This document shows positions 18,649-27,931 of a stretch of DNA of 64,000 nt, piece by piece. Position numbers and translations under genes: made by a program. Origin of the DNA: Amphritea sp. (GTDB lineage: Bacteria; Pseudomonadota; Gammaproteobacteria; Pseudomonadales; Balneatricaceae); NCBI RefSeq assembly GCF_016744155.1, contig NZ_JADGEW010000001.1:124001-188000 (forward strand), in the 5' to 3' direction. The notes below the pieces were generated by a model. It saw nothing but the letters and a program-made list of their open reading frames with translations. It did no database searches and was not told the origin of the DNA. The first letter of the stretch is position 1. Each line of letters starts with the position of its first letter.

Positions 18649-19133
18649 AAGCTAATCCGAATCGGGCGACCTACAATTTGTAAGCGGCAGCATTATCAAA
18701 AGTAGCCGGCTGTCGTGAAAGCTCCCTTCTTTGTATAAACAGCCAAGCCCGGAGAGGTGTGGAATACCGGGATAAGAGAGAGTACCGCTACGAGCCCATA
18801 CAGTCTTATTTTTTCGTTCAGATTACAACCGCTAATTAGGAGTATCTGAAGATTCTCATATTGACTGGAAATTGGATGCAGGAGAGGTCAAAACATTGAT
18901 ATGAGTCAATAAATGTAATTAATATTTAATATGTGTATCATTTTTTAAGTAAGCAAAATGGAAGTTTTGTTGTGTTTTTTCTGATTTATATCAAATATTT
19001 AAGATAATAAGGATGTCTTGAGGTATGGATTAAAGCGATACACAATATTATTTAGTCTATTGATTTATGTGTCATAAATGGTAGATTTGCCCTGTGTTTA
19101 AAAACAAAAATAACCAAATCTGAGGTTTTTACT
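18649..19133. promoter_or_regulatory. Divergent 485-bp control region with two FNR-like boxes
   Basis: No gene is visible; the right half is very AT-rich. Two sequences match TTGAT-N4-ATCAA with one mismatch each: TTGATATGAGTCAA at 18896-18909 and CTGATTTATATCAA at 18981-18994, 85 bases apart. They lie between the divergent TonB receptor and diiron oxygenase genes and would make either or both subject to oxygen control by an FNR/Anr-type regulator. I could not place convincing -10/-35 elements. Confidence 0.45.
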
Positions 19134-20159
19134 ATGCATGACAAACTTGCTAATACAATGGAATTTCCACCAGAAACACCTCAACCAAATATTTACCCTC
19201 TGAGCTGGGAAAACAAAACCTCAAAGGCTGAGGAAATCTGGGATGCTTCCCTCCGTGAAGCATGGAATCCAAAGGATCTGCCATGGGATACCTTTGATGT
19301 TTCAAGTTATTCATGGGAAGAGCGCGAAGCGATGGCGTATTGGTGGACTCTGCTGTCGGTATTCGATGCGTCAGCGCCTCCAGTCTTTGCTGAAGCTTTC
19401 ATCAAAACCTATGAAGACCATGAAGAAGATGCGATCCGTCGTTGCTTCTTCTCTGTAACCCGCGATGAGCAAAACCACGAGCAGATGTGTGGTATGGCAA
19501 TCACTAAACTGTTGGAATGCAGTACTCCACTGGAATATGAGCCTAAAACCGAGCTTGGCAAGCGTCTGAAGCGCAATACCGCTTGGTTGTACTACAACGG
19601 TGGTCGTTATTGGGGCGGTTATAAAAAAGCAGTACCAAAATACAGCCTGGCTGTTTTGTTCAGTTCCTTCCTGATGGGTGAGATTGCTGCGGCAACCATC
19701 TTTAAGCAGATGTCCATAAGCTGTGAAGAGCTGGTATTCCAGGAAGCGTTCAAAAACATCGGTCGTGATGAAGGTCGTCACATGGCGATCTGTCTGTCTC
19801 TGATGGAGCGTGATTATCCGAGCCTGTCTAAGGAAGATAAGAGCGTTATTACCAAGCAGATTCGTGCGGGTTACCTGTTTCTATCAGCGGTTCTGTATGA
19901 GCCACCAGCAGAGTTTTGGGATCTTCCAGAAGACTTTATAGCTACACAGCGTGAAGCTGAAGAGATTGCTCGTGGAGCGGGCTTCGGTATCCCTTCACAC
20001 GAAGCGAAGAAAGAAAACTGGCGCGAAGCGATGCTCAACCTGAAAGCGGTTTTGGATAAGTACGATACTCCATTCCCAGCGATTCCAGAAGTGGGTATCA
20101 CTGGTGAAGAAGTAACTCAGGCGGATCTGGATTCTGCGGATATCATTCCTATCTTCTGA
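19134..20159 (+). CDS. R2/BMM-like ferritin-fold diiron protein, probable oxygenase
   Basis: This 341-residue soluble protein shows the carboxylate diiron pattern in a four-helix bundle. There is a Glu-rich helix (FAEAFIKTYEDHEED), a first ExxH (RDEQNHEQ), a third-helix Glu (LMGEIAAATIF) and a second ExxH (RDEGRHMAI). That order is shared by ribonucleotide reductase R2, bacterial multicomponent monooxygenase and AurF-like enzymes. No large R1 subunit gene is nearby, and a 2Fe-2S/FAD reductase follows, so a two-component oxygenase is more likely than a ribonucleotide reductase. The substrate is unknown. It is separated from the reductase by an attenuator-like hairpin and stands behind FNR-like boxes. 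Confidence 0.75.
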   Translation: MHDKLANTMEFPPETPQPNIYPLSWENKTSKAEEIWDASLREAWNPKDLPWDTFDVSSYSWEEREAMAYWWTLLSVFDASAPPVFAEAFIKTYEDHEEDAIRRCFFSVTRDEQNHEQMCGMAITKLLECSTPLEYEPKTELGKRLKRNTAWLYYNGGRYWGGYKKAVPKYSLAVLFSSFLMGEIAAATIFKQMSISCEELVFQEAFKNIGRDEGRHMAICLSLMERDYPSLSKEDKSVITKQIRAGYLFLSAVLYEPPAEFWDLPEDFIATQREAEEIARGAGFGIPSHEAKKENWREAMLNLKAVLDKYDTPFPAIPEVGITGEEVTQADLDSADIIPIF

Positions 20160-20178
20160 TCACCGTCCGAGAGTTAAC

Positions 20179-20220
20179 AAGCAGCCGTCGGACATAATCC
20201 GCTCGGCTGCTTTATTTTAT
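20179..20220 (+). terminator. Hairpin between diiron protein and reductase genes
   Basis: The stem AGCAGCCG/CGGCTGCT (20180-20187 and 20204-20211) with a 16-base loop is followed by a T-rich tract. It probably gives partial termination, so the diiron protein is made in excess over its reductase. Confidence 0.7.
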
Positions 20221-20279
20221 CTAAGAATAAATATGCTGTTACAGGGCTAGCTGATGAAGATCAGAGCCCGGAGGTAAGT

Positions 20280-21323
20280 ATGACTACGATCCGTTTATCC
20301 CCGTCAGGTAAAGAAGTTGAAGCTAAATCCGGTGAAACTGTACTGGAAACCCTTGAAAATGCCGGTTATGCCCTGCCGAATAATTGCCGGGCTGGCGCTT
20401 GTGGTGAATGTAAAGTAAAGGTCTTGGATGGCGAGTTCGACCAAGGCCTTGTGATGGATATGGCGTTGTCTCAGGAAGAGCGGGCAGAAGGTTTTGGCCT
20501 GATGTGTATGTGTAAACCACTCAGCTCGACTCTTGAGATTGACTGGGGCACCGATGACGCGATGCCGAAACTGTTTCCGCCTAAGGAAAATGTCCGCTGC
20601 ATGATTGTCGATCGGATCGAACGTACCCCTCGTATCGCTGAGATCCGCTTACGCCCAGTTGGCGAAGCTATTCGTTTTTGGCCGGGGCAGTATGTGAGTC
20701 TGACGGATACTACCCGCTCTGTAACACCACGATCCTACTCAATTGCCAACGCTCCTCGTCCAGACGGTGAGATTATACTGCAGATCACACGGGTGCCTGA
20801 AGGTGAAACCAGTAACTGGGTGCATGATGAAGTACACCCGGGCACGATGATTAATCTGTCGGGCCCATACGGTACGTTTATCGGCGACCCAAGTACCGAT
20901 GCTCCGGTACTTTGTCTAGCCGCGGGCACTGGTCTGGCACCGATTATGGGCTTGGCGGATGCGGCATTGCGTCGGGGATACAATAAGCCGGTGCACTTGA
21001 TGTTCTCTGCCCGAAAAGAGGAAGATCTGTACTGCAAGGGGCAGTTAGAATTGTGGAATGTACGCCATCGTCGTTTCAAGTTTATTCCGACTTTAACCCA
21101 GGAAGATAAAGACGGTATTCTCCGTGGTCGTATTCCTAATATTCTAAAAGATCACTATCCAGACCTGTCAAAACATGCGATCTATATTGCGGGTAGTCCT
21201 GAATTTGTTGATGCCTGTATTGATGCTGCGAAAAAGCTAGGTGCTGAGGATGATATGATCCATACCGAAGGTTTCTTTGATCAGGCTTTGCCGGAAACGC
21301 CTGCGACAGACCGATTAGTCTGA
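20280..21323 (+). CDS. 2Fe-2S/FAD/NAD(P)H oxidoreductase, reductase component of the diiron protein
   Basis: This 347-residue protein has a plant-type ferredoxin domain (1-95, Cys pattern in NNCRAGACGECK and a last Cys in LMCMCKP), an FAD-binding domain (about 105-205, RSYSIAN) and an NAD-binding domain (LCLAAGTGLAPIMG; end motif IYIAGSPEFVDAC). It is the layout of phenol hydroxylase reductase and methane monooxygenase component C, which pass electrons from NAD(P)H to a diiron oxygenase. It follows the diiron gene after 120 bases with a good ribosome binding site (GGAGGTAAGT). No coupling (MmoB-like) protein is encoded here. Confidence 0.88.
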   Translation: MTTIRLSPSGKEVEAKSGETVLETLENAGYALPNNCRAGACGECKVKVLDGEFDQGLVMDMALSQEERAEGFGLMCMCKPLSSTLEIDWGTDDAMPKLFPPKENVRCMIVDRIERTPRIAEIRLRPVGEAIRFWPGQYVSLTDTTRSVTPRSYSIANAPRPDGEIILQITRVPEGETSNWVHDEVHPGTMINLSGPYGTFIGDPSTDAPVLCLAAGTGLAPIMGLADAALRRGYNKPVHLMFSARKEEDLYCKGQLELWNVRHRRFKFIPTLTQEDKDGILRGRIPNILKDHYPDLSKHAIYIAGSPEFVDACIDAAKKLGAEDDMIHTEGFFDQALPETPATDRLV

Positions 21324-21340
21324 CTGTCAGATAATGACAA

Positions 21341-21378
21341 ACGCCGGCCCTGATTTAGATCAGGGTCGGCGTTTTTGT
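21341..21378 (+). terminator. Rho-independent terminator after the reductase gene
   Basis: A 13-bp stem (21341-21353 with 21360-21373, one mismatch) is followed by TTTTTG. It closes the diiron/reductase unit. Confidence 0.9.
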
Positions 21379-21524
21379 ATGGGGCACAACTTTATCGGAG
21401 AGCATGATTTTTCGTGCGTCGGACCAATTCCCTTTGTATTCTTGTAGTTAATCATTCTTTCTTAGATGTTGAAGAGGGCTGAAAGGTCACTCCATTCCAA
21501 TCGGGCTGACCGGGTGTTACAGGT

Positions 21525-22244
21525 ATGGAAACAGATAAAACTGAAATTGCATTTACCACCGCAGGTCTGACCAAAGTTTATGGTGAAGGCAGTGCGACGG
21601 TGCATGCTCTTCGAGGTGTTGATCTGCAAATTCCTCAGGGAGAGTTGGTGGTTTTACTCGGGGCCTCGGGCAGCGGAAAATCGACCCTGCTGAATATTCT
21701 AGGCGGGTTGGATCAGCCATCCTCGGGACAAGTGAGTTTTTTTGAACAGAACCTGAGTCGCATGAATGATGCTGATCTGACCCTCTATCGCCGCGACCAT
21801 ATCGGCTTTGTCTTCCAGTTTTATAATCTGATGCCAAGCCTTACTGCGCGCGAAAATGTCGAGCTGGTGACCGAAATTGCAGAAAATTCACTTAGCCCGG
21901 AAGAAGCTCTGGCGCTGGTGGGGTTGAGTGAACGGATGGATCACTTCCCGGCGCAATTGTCAGGAGGTGAGCAGCAACGGGTGGCAATTGCCCGGGCGGT
22001 GGCAAAGCAGCCCAGAGTATTGTTCTGTGATGAGCCCACCGGGGCGCTAGACAGTACCAGTGGCCGACAGGTGATGGAGGTACTGCAGCAGGTGAACCGG
22101 GAACTGGCGACTACGGTGGTTATTATTACTCATGCCGCAACGATTGCGGGCATGGCCGATCGGGTGATTCATTTTGCTGACGGGCAGATCAGAAAGATTG
22201 ATCTGAACGATCAAAAAACCTTAGCGCAAAACCTTGTCTGGTGA
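21525..22244 (+). CDS. ABC transporter ATPase (LolD/MacB-like)
   Basis: A 239-residue ATPase with Walker A GASGSGKS, a Q-loop in [10 protein letters not shown], the signature LSGGEQQR, Walker B VLFCDEP and the H-switch in VVIITHAA. This is the MacB/LolD/FtsE group, which pairs with FtsX-like permeases and works by mechanotransmission rather than classic import. It overlaps the leader of the permease gene. With the following permease and membrane-fusion protein it forms a complete export-type system. Confidence 0.93.
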   Translation: METDKTEIAFTTAGLTKVYGEGSATVHALRGVDLQIPQGELVVLLGASGSGKSTLLNILGGLDQPSSGQVSFFEQNLSRMNDADLTLYRRDHIGFVFQFYNLMPSLTARENVELVTEIAENSLSPEEALALVGLSERMDHFPAQLSGGEQQRVAIARAVAKQPRVLFCDEPTGALDSTSGRQVMEVLQQVNRELATTVVIITHAATIAGMADRVIHFADGQIRKIDLNDQKTLAQNLVW

Positions 22245-22254
22245 GCATTTTTTT

Positions 22255-24636
22255 ATGCGCATGCTAACTGGTCTCTCACCTCTTGATCGTAAACTATTGC
22301 GGGACTTGTGGCGTATGAAGGGCCAGGCGTTGGCGATTGCGCTGGTGATCGCTCTGGGTGTGCTGATGCTGGTGATGATGAATGGTCTGGTTCGGTCGCT
22401 TGAAGATACCCGAACGGCCTATTATGAACGCCATCGACTTGCGCAGGTCTTTGCTCCTTTGCAACGGGCTCCCCAGTCACTCCTGGCACGGGTAGCCGTA
22501 CTAGAAGGGGTGACGGCAGTTGCAGGTAGGGTGACGGGTAGTGCTTTGATAAATATTCATGGCCAACCACTACCGCTGAGTGCTCAGGCCGTATCGCTGC
22601 CTGATCGGGGCGAGGCCAGACTTAATGATATCTACCTTACCTCCGGAAGGCGTCCCGATCCCTCCCATGAGGATGAGATCATTCTGTTGCAGGATTTCGC
22701 CAAAGCCCATGGATTGAAGTCCGGTGATCCTCTGTCAGCAACGATGCACGGTGCCCGTAGAACCTTCAGGATTGTCGGTTTGGCCCAGGCCCCTGAATTT
22801 CTATATTCAGCGGCTCCTGGGGAGTTTGTTCCCGATGATGCCCGGTTTGCGGTGATCTGGATGAGCCAATCAGCGCTGGCGGCGGTCTACGATATGAACG
22901 GTGCTTTCAATCAACTGCTGTTGGGAACCTCTGCGGGCAGTTCCCTGCCAGCGATTCTTGATCGGGTCGATACTCTGCTGGAGCCCTATGGTGGTTTGGG
23001 GGCTTATGGGTTGGCGGATCACGTTTCTAATCGTTTTATCGAAGAGGAGATCAGCGGTCTGAGGGTCTCCAGTCGTACGGTGCCGCCGGTGTTTTTGGCG
23101 GTGGCGGCCTTTCTCCTCAATATCGTCATTTCCAGAATGATTCAGTCGGAGCGGGAGCAGATTGGTCTGCTGAAAGCTTTTGGTTACAGAGATATTGAAA
23201 TTACTCTGCATTATTTGAAGTTTATTTTTGTCATCGCTGTTGGCGGGGCGCTGATCGGGTGTTTGCTGGGGGTTATCTCCGGTAGAAGTTTGGCGCAGGT
23301 CTATCAAAGTTATTACAAATTCCCTTTTCTGTTGTTCCAGGTCGACCCGATGACCTTTCTGATCGGTGTTCTGGTGAGCATTCTGGCTGCGGCTGCGGGG
23401 GGGATGGTGGTGTTGCAGTCCGTTTTCCGTCTCACGCCCGCGGTGGCGATGCAGCCACCGGCGCCCGCAGATTATAGTCGCTCTGCTGCGCTGGCTTCAT
23501 TTCTGAAACGCTTTCTGGACCAGCCGGGGCGGATGGTTGCCCGTCGACTGCTGCGCCAGCCCGGCAGAGCCGCTGGCGGAGTGATCGGTATCGCGGCAGG
23601 GATGTCATTGGCGGTGGCGATGCTCAATGTAATGAGCGCTTTTGATCGGACTCTGGAATTGAGTTTTAGTCTGATCGACCGGAGTGATCTGTCGGTGAGC
23701 TTCGTTGAATCGTTATCTGACAAGGTATTGTATGAGTTACAGAGTATTGATGGTGTTATAGAGGTGGAGCCCGTACGCACCGTTGCTGTTCTGTTCAGCA
23801 ATGGCCAGCACAGTTACCGGGGGGCTATAACCGGGCTGCCTCCGGCTGTCAGACTTAACCGGGCGCTGGATGTTCGACAGCAAACCATTCCGATGCGCTC
23901 AGAGGGGGTTGTGTTGGGAACCGCACTGGCCGATATTCTCCAGGTGAAGCCGGGAGATATGCTAAGCCTGGATGTCAGAGAGGGGCGCCAACCGCAGTTA
24001 CAGGTTCCGGTGACCGGGGTGGCAGACACATTAATCGGTTCCCCCGCTTATATGGCATTGGGTAGCCTGAATCGTGTCCTGCGAGAGCCGAATCGGGTAT
24101 CAGGGGCTTATCTGCGCATTGATAGTGCAAAGCAAGATACAATTTATAGGCAGATTAAAGCGTTGCCAGCGATTGCCGGGGTGAGTCTTAAACAGGAAGC
24201 CCGCGAGGCGTTTCAGACGCTGATTGATACCAGTGCCGGCGCAGTGCGTTATCTGATGGCGGCCATAGCCGGGGTGATTACTTTTGGTATTGTCTATAAC
24301 AGTGCGCGTATCGCCTTTGCTGAGCGAGCCCGGGATCTTGCCAGCCTCAGAGTCATAGGCTTTACCCGTGGGGAAACTGCGTTTGTGCTGTTGGCTGAGC
24401 TGGGTATCATTACATTGCTGGCGTTACCGCTGGGTGGGCTGTTCGGATATTTCCTGGTATTTGCTATATCTGAAGGCTTTAGTACCGATCTTTATAGGGT
24501 GTCGGCGGTGTTTGTGCCGCAAAGCTATGGGATAGCGGCGCTAGCCGTCATTATCGCGGCATTATTGTCAGGCTGGTTGGTAAAGCGAGATATCGACCGG
24601 ATAGATCTGGTTTCAGCTTTGAAAGTAAGGGAGTAG
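22255..24636 (+). CDS. FtsX-type ABC permease with duplicated FtsX domains
   Basis: I start this at the ATG at 22255, preceded by GGTGAG at proper spacing, giving 793 residues. A first TM helix (near 22-42) precedes a large periplasmic domain, then three TM helices with an FtsX domain (about 275-400). A second TM/periplasmic/FtsX unit fills the rest (TM near 435-455, last helices about 660-780). Ten-helix LolCE/YbjS-like permeases of this size move lipids, peptides or other hydrophobic substrates across or out of the inner membrane. The ATPase gene ends 11 bases upstream and the adaptor starts 8 bases downstream. The substrate is not evident. Confidence 0.9.
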   Translation: MRMLTGLSPLDRKLLRDLWRMKGQALAIALVIALGVLMLVMMNGLVRSLEDTRTAYYERHRLAQVFAPLQRAPQSLLARVAVLEGVTAVAGRVTGSALINIHGQPLPLSAQAVSLPDRGEARLNDIYLTSGRRPDPSHEDEIILLQDFAKAHGLKSGDPLSATMHGARRTFRIVGLAQAPEFLYSAAPGEFVPDDARFAVIWMSQSALAAVYDMNGAFNQLLLGTSAGSSLPAILDRVDTLLEPYGGLGAYGLADHVSNRFIEEEISGLRVSSRTVPPVFLAVAAFLLNIVISRMIQSEREQIGLLKAFGYRDIEITLHYLKFIFVIAVGGALIGCLLGVISGRSLAQVYQSYYKFPFLLFQVDPMTFLIGVLVSILAAAAGGMVVLQSVFRLTPAVAMQPPAPADYSRSAALASFLKRFLDQPGRMVARRLLRQPGRAAGGVIGIAAGMSLAVAMLNVMSAFDRTLELSFSLIDRSDLSVSFVESLSDKVLYELQSIDGVIEVEPVRTVAVLFSNGQHSYRGAITGLPPAVRLNRALDVRQQTIPMRSEGVVLGTALADILQVKPGDMLSLDVREGRQPQLQVPVTGVADTLIGSPAYMALGSLNRVLREPNRVSGAYLRIDSAKQDTIYRQIKALPAIAGVSLKQEAREAFQTLIDTSAGAVRYLMAAIAGVITFGIVYNSARIAFAERARDLASLRVIGFTRGETAFVLLAELGIITLLALPLGGLFGYFLVFAISEGFSTDLYRVSAVFVPQSYGIAALAVIIAALLSGWLVKRDIDRIDLVSALKVRE

Positions 24637-24643
24637 TGAAGTT

Positions 24644-25870
24644 ATGGCATCAAAACGGTCGGGGCACTGGTTATTGCTGGGTTGTGTTGCTGTTGTCGTG
24701 TTGCTGTTGGTCTGGGCGTTTATGCCACGGGCACTGCTGGTGGATATTGGTGTTGTCCAGCGGGGCGCTATGCATGAAACCATCGATGATGAGGGTAAAA
24801 CACAGGTACGGGATGCCTATGTTGTCTCAACGCCGGTCACCGGAAGGCTATTACGCATCGATGTTGAGCCGGGTGACCGGGTAGTTCAAGACAAAACGGT
24901 AGTGGCCCGTATGCTGCCATCCAACCCTGTCGCACTGGATAGTCGCAGTCGTGAACAGGCCCGCGCTGCTGTTTCATCAGCGGAGGCGGCCGTGCGGCTG
25001 GCCCGGGCAGAGCTCAATAAAGCGATGGCTGATACCGAGTTGAGTAGTGCCGAATTGGGCCGCATCAGTGATTTGCAAAAACGCGGAGCGATCAGTGTAT
25101 CTGCTTTAGATAAAGCCAAACAGACTTCGCGTGCCTCCAGCGCCCAGCTGGATATGGCGAAAGCCGCTATTTCAATGCGCCAGGCTGATCTGGCAACCGC
25201 CCGGTCACAGTTGATTACCTTTGTGCCGGGGCAGGCTGATAACAGTGCTGCAGGCTCCGATGTGATCAATATACTGGCACCGCACTCCGGTAGCATTTTG
25301 CGGGTGCTGCAGGAAAGTGAAACGACGCTGCCAGCAGGGCAGGCGATCTTGGAAATCGGCGACATCAACGAAGCGCTGGAGGTGGTTGTTGAACTGCTAT
25401 CCACCGATGCGGTAAAGGTGACGGCGGGTAATCGGGTGATTATCGAAAACTGGGGTGGAGCGAATGTTCTTGAGGGCGTTGTCGAGAAAGTTGAACCTTG
25501 GGGTTTTACCAAGTTCTCAGCCCTGGGTGTAGAGGAGCAACGGGTAAAAACCACCATTCAGTTTGCCAGCGATAACGAGCAGCGTGCCAGCCTTGGGCAT
25601 GGCTTCAGAGTAGAGGCCCGGATCGTTATCTGGGAGCAATCTGACGCACTCACTGTTCCCTCCAGCGCTTTGTTCCGGGATGGCAGTCGTTGGGCGGTCT
25701 ATGTGATTGAATCGGGTGTGGCAAGACTGAGGGCCGTTGAGGTGGATCATAACAACGGCATCAGTGCTGAAGTGTTGGGCGGTCTCGAAGAAGGCGAACA
25801 GATCGTGCTCTATCCGCCCGCAGAACTGAGTGATGGGAGCAAGGTGAAACCCCGCAGTATCCAAGATTAG
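24644..25870 (+). CDS. HlyD/MacA-type periplasmic adaptor (membrane fusion protein)
   Basis: A 408-residue adaptor with an N-terminal membrane anchor (9-30) and a split lipoyl domain (VSTPVTGRLLRIDVEPGDRV at about 65-84, and NILAPHSGSILRVLQESE further on). A helical hairpin (about 100-200) and a beta-barrel/MP region make up the rest. Such adaptors bridge an ABC permease to an outer-membrane channel. It is the third gene of the ABC unit, with 8 bases from the permease stop. No outer-membrane TolC-type gene lies in this cluster, so a shared TolC is likely. Confidence 0.9.
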   Translation: MASKRSGHWLLLGCVAVVVLLLVWAFMPRALLVDIGVVQRGAMHETIDDEGKTQVRDAYVVSTPVTGRLLRIDVEPGDRVVQDKTVVARMLPSNPVALDSRSREQARAAVSSAEAAVRLARAELNKAMADTELSSAELGRISDLQKRGAISVSALDKAKQTSRASSAQLDMAKAAISMRQADLATARSQLITFVPGQADNSAAGSDVINILAPHSGSILRVLQESETTLPAGQAILEIGDINEALEVVVELLSTDAVKVTAGNRVIIENWGGANVLEGVVEKVEPWGFTKFSALGVEEQRVKTTIQFASDNEQRASLGHGFRVEARIVIWEQSDALTVPSSALFRDGSRWAVYVIESGVARLRAVEVDHNNGISAEVLGGLEEGEQIVLYPPAELSDGSKVKPRSIQD

Positions 25871-26020
25871 TAGGGTTTCGATGTCTCCGCTTTGGTGGAG
25901 TGAGTTCTATTTTGAATAATTCTTAGGTTAAGCCGTCGGTCAGTTAGCCTGATGTGGTGTTTGGTATTAGGGGTTGTCGCCAATAATGAAGGTTAGATCT
26001 GATTACCTTTGGCTGACTTT

Positions 26021-26037
26021 TGATCGGTATCCGATCA
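26021..26037. promoter_or_regulatory. Dyad TGATCGG-TAT-CCGATCA, proposed regulator-binding site
   Basis: This is a perfect inverted repeat with 7-bp arms and a 3-base centre. The same core, GATCG-N5-CGATC, recurs at 30706-30720 upstream of the ABC transporter operon. Its centre is about 94 bases before the GG of the sigma-54-like element, a normal enhancer distance. I propose it as the binding site of the response regulator encoded at 27928. Confidence 0.6.
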
Positions 26038-26121
26038 TTCAAAACCAACCGAGCGAGCGATTTCCGCTCCTAATTGGCTGGCTGAGCGCTATTTAGGTTA
26101 TGCTTTATGGACTGATGTGCA

Positions 26122-26137
26122 TGGTTCTATTCTTGCA
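26122..26137 (+). promoter_or_regulatory. Sigma-54-like promoter of the sensor operon
   Basis: TGG at 26122-26124 and TTGC at 26133-26136 give the invariant GG and GC of the -24/-12 elements with exactly 10 bases between them. The -24 element is otherwise imperfect (TTC for CAC). If used, transcription would start near 26148, which rules out the GTG start at 26117. Confidence 0.45.
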
Positions 26138-26185
26138 TATGCTTTATTCACAAAAATAATAGTGTTCAGATCGCAGGCCTCACTT

Positions 26186-27931
26186 TTGAATGATGAACAT
26201 TCTGTAATTCGACATATTCGGTCACAAGAAACAGGAATCTCTTCCGATGAAGAGTTGCTGCAAACAAGTACGTCAAAAAATCGATTAGCTACTAAATATT
26301 TATGGCTGTCATTATTGGTGGCGCTTGTCCCCTTGGTAGGCTTCGCGAGCTTATACGACACTTATTTTTCTCAACTTGTCTCTCGTTTAACCGAGCAGCA
26401 GCTTTCAACGCCTATGGCGGCTAAACAAAATGAATTTCGGGTATTTCTTCGAGAGCGTAAATATGAACTGCAAGCGTTAGCCGATCAGTTTGATAATCCT
26501 GATTTCTATACACCTAATGGGCGGTACGCTATCTCCTCTGAATTAGAGGGATTATTGCGCTTACAGGTGGATACGAGAAGTGTGTATGGTGTTGTGTTCT
26601 TCGATCAAAAAGGACAAGTCGTCTGGACATTTCCTGAGGAGCAGACGGTTAAGCCCGCTTCGCTAATTCATATGCATGATTTTGAAGACGCAGAATTGAT
26701 TGGGCCGTCTGCTTATTCAATTGAGAGACCTTCATCCGTTATTCTTCGACAGTCAGGCAGACATGAATCAAGCGAAAATCGAGGGAGTATTGGCCTGATT
26801 CTTCGCTTTAACTCGCTAACTGAGGTCTTTCGAGGGCTTGGTCATGGGGGTTCAGTACGGGTTTTGCTGCAGGCGGGGGATGATAATATGTATGACGTTG
26901 TCGGTCAGCCTTCTCCGATAATCAGTACTTCAACACAGCAACGCACGCTCCTCCCCGGTTGGATTCTGCATGTGATACAAGACCCTGAACTAGTTATGAT
27001 GCCGGTTGAAGCAATGCGCTATTGGTTGCTTTTACTGATGGCCTGCACTGTTGCCGGGCTGCTGTGGTTGCATATGAGTATCTCTCGACGATTAAATCGG
27101 CAGGTTGAAAGTTTGATTGATAGTGTGGAAAAAGTCGCTCTGGGTAATCTGGAAACTCCCGTGGCTATTGTACAAGGGGTGGAAATGCACCGCCTTACTC
27201 AAGCCATAGAGCGTATGAGACTTCAACTGAAGGCGTTTATTCGGTCAACCCTGGCAATAGAACGACAGGCAACCCTAGGACAGTTAGCGGCAGGTCTTGC
27301 ACATGATATCAGGAACCCCCTGACGACCATTCGTACGACGGTAGCGGCGCTTTCTCGTAGAGAGAGAAACCCCGAAAGCCGAGAGATGATGGCGTTGGTA
27401 GAGGAGGAGATTGACAGAGTAAATGATGTATTGGAGAACTTACTAAACTTTGCCCGCCCCCGAGATCCTTATGCCACCCGGCTAGATACCGCTGAATTGC
27501 TGAATAGTATTGTGACTCTGGTAGGTGCGTCAGCACGTAATCAGGGAATAAAATTAAGCGTTGATAGTGTGGACTCGTTAGTCATTTGGGCCGATGAAGG
27601 TCATATCAGACAGATTTTGATGAATCTTATATTGAATGCGTTGGAAGCGATGTCAGTTAAGGGCAGTACGATATTGCTTCGGGCAGTTAAATCAGCAAAT
27701 GAGATTAAAGTGTCAGTCAGTGATGATGGTCAGGGCATGCCAGATGATATTCAAGCTCATATTATGGAGCCTTTTTATACAACCAAGCCTGCAGGAACAG
27801 GCTTGGGATTGGCAATCTGTGCAACCCTGGCTAAAAGTAATGGTGGGCGGCTGATGATAGAAAGTATTGATAGTAGCGGCACAAAGGTGACGGTGTTTCT
27901 TCCTGCCGCCTCTGAGGAGGAGTACGAATGA
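26186..27931 (+). CDS. Membrane sensor histidine kinase of the ABC-uptake system
   Basis: The frame extends to a GTG at 26117, but a sigma-54-like promoter lies inside that stretch, so I prefer the TTG at 26186 (581 residues); the start is uncertain. A first TM helix (about 38-60) is followed by a periplasmic sensor domain of about 220 residues, a second TM helix (about 282-300), HAMP, the HisKA box (GLAHDIRNPLTTI, phospho-His) and the ATPase domain (N box MNLILNALEAM, G1 DDGQGMP, G2 GTGLGLAI). It overlaps the response regulator gene by ATGA. A periplasmic binding protein is encoded in the same operon and may present the ligand. Confidence 0.88.
   Translation: MNDEHSVIRHIRSQETGISSDEELLQTSTSKNRLATKYLWLSLLVALVPLVGFASLYDTYFSQLVSRLTEQQLSTPMAAKQNEFRVFLRERKYELQALADQFDNPDFYTPNGRYAISSELEGLLRLQVDTRSVYGVVFFDQKGQVVWTFPEEQTVKPASLIHMHDFEDAELIGPSAYSIERPSSVILRQSGRHESSENRGSIGLILRFNSLTEVFRGLGHGGSVRVLLQAGDDNMYDVVGQPSPIISTSTQQRTLLPGWILHVIQDPELVMMPVEAMRYWLLLLMACTVAGLLWLHMSISRRLNRQVESLIDSVEKVALGNLETPVAIVQGVEMHRLTQAIERMRLQLKAFIRSTLAIERQATLGQLAAGLAHDIRNPLTTIRTTVAALSRRERNPESREMMALVEEEIDRVNDVLENLLNFARPRDPYATRLDTAELLNSIVTLVGASARNQGIKLSVDSVDSLVIWADEGHIRQILMNLILNALEAMSVKGSTILLRAVKSANEIKVSVSDDGQGMPDDIQAHIMEPFYTTKPAGTGLGLAICATLAKSNGGRLMIESIDSSGTKVTVFLPAASEEEYE

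Larger units (their letters stand above)
25871..26185 (+). promoter_or_regulatory. Control region of the sensor kinase operon
   Basis: No gene is visible here. The region holds the perfect dyad at 26021-26037 and the sigma-54-like element at 26122-26137, both listed separately. The first 100 bases carry nothing I recognise. Confidence 0.5.

Noticed and set aside
24886-25557. Open frame of 223 aa on the minus strand within the HlyD-type gene
   Set aside because: It is Ser/Ala/Arg-rich low-complexity sequence typical of an antisense shadow and has no ribosome binding site.
26070-26095. Alternative sigma-54 element near TTGGCTGGCTGAGCGC
   Set aside because: GG and GC can be spaced by 10 bases but the -12 TTGC is missing; the element at 26122 is better.
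26117-26185. GTG start at 26117 for the sensor kinase
   Set aside because: The stretch contains a sigma-54-like promoter, and its 23 extra residues resemble no known sequence; not excluded outright.
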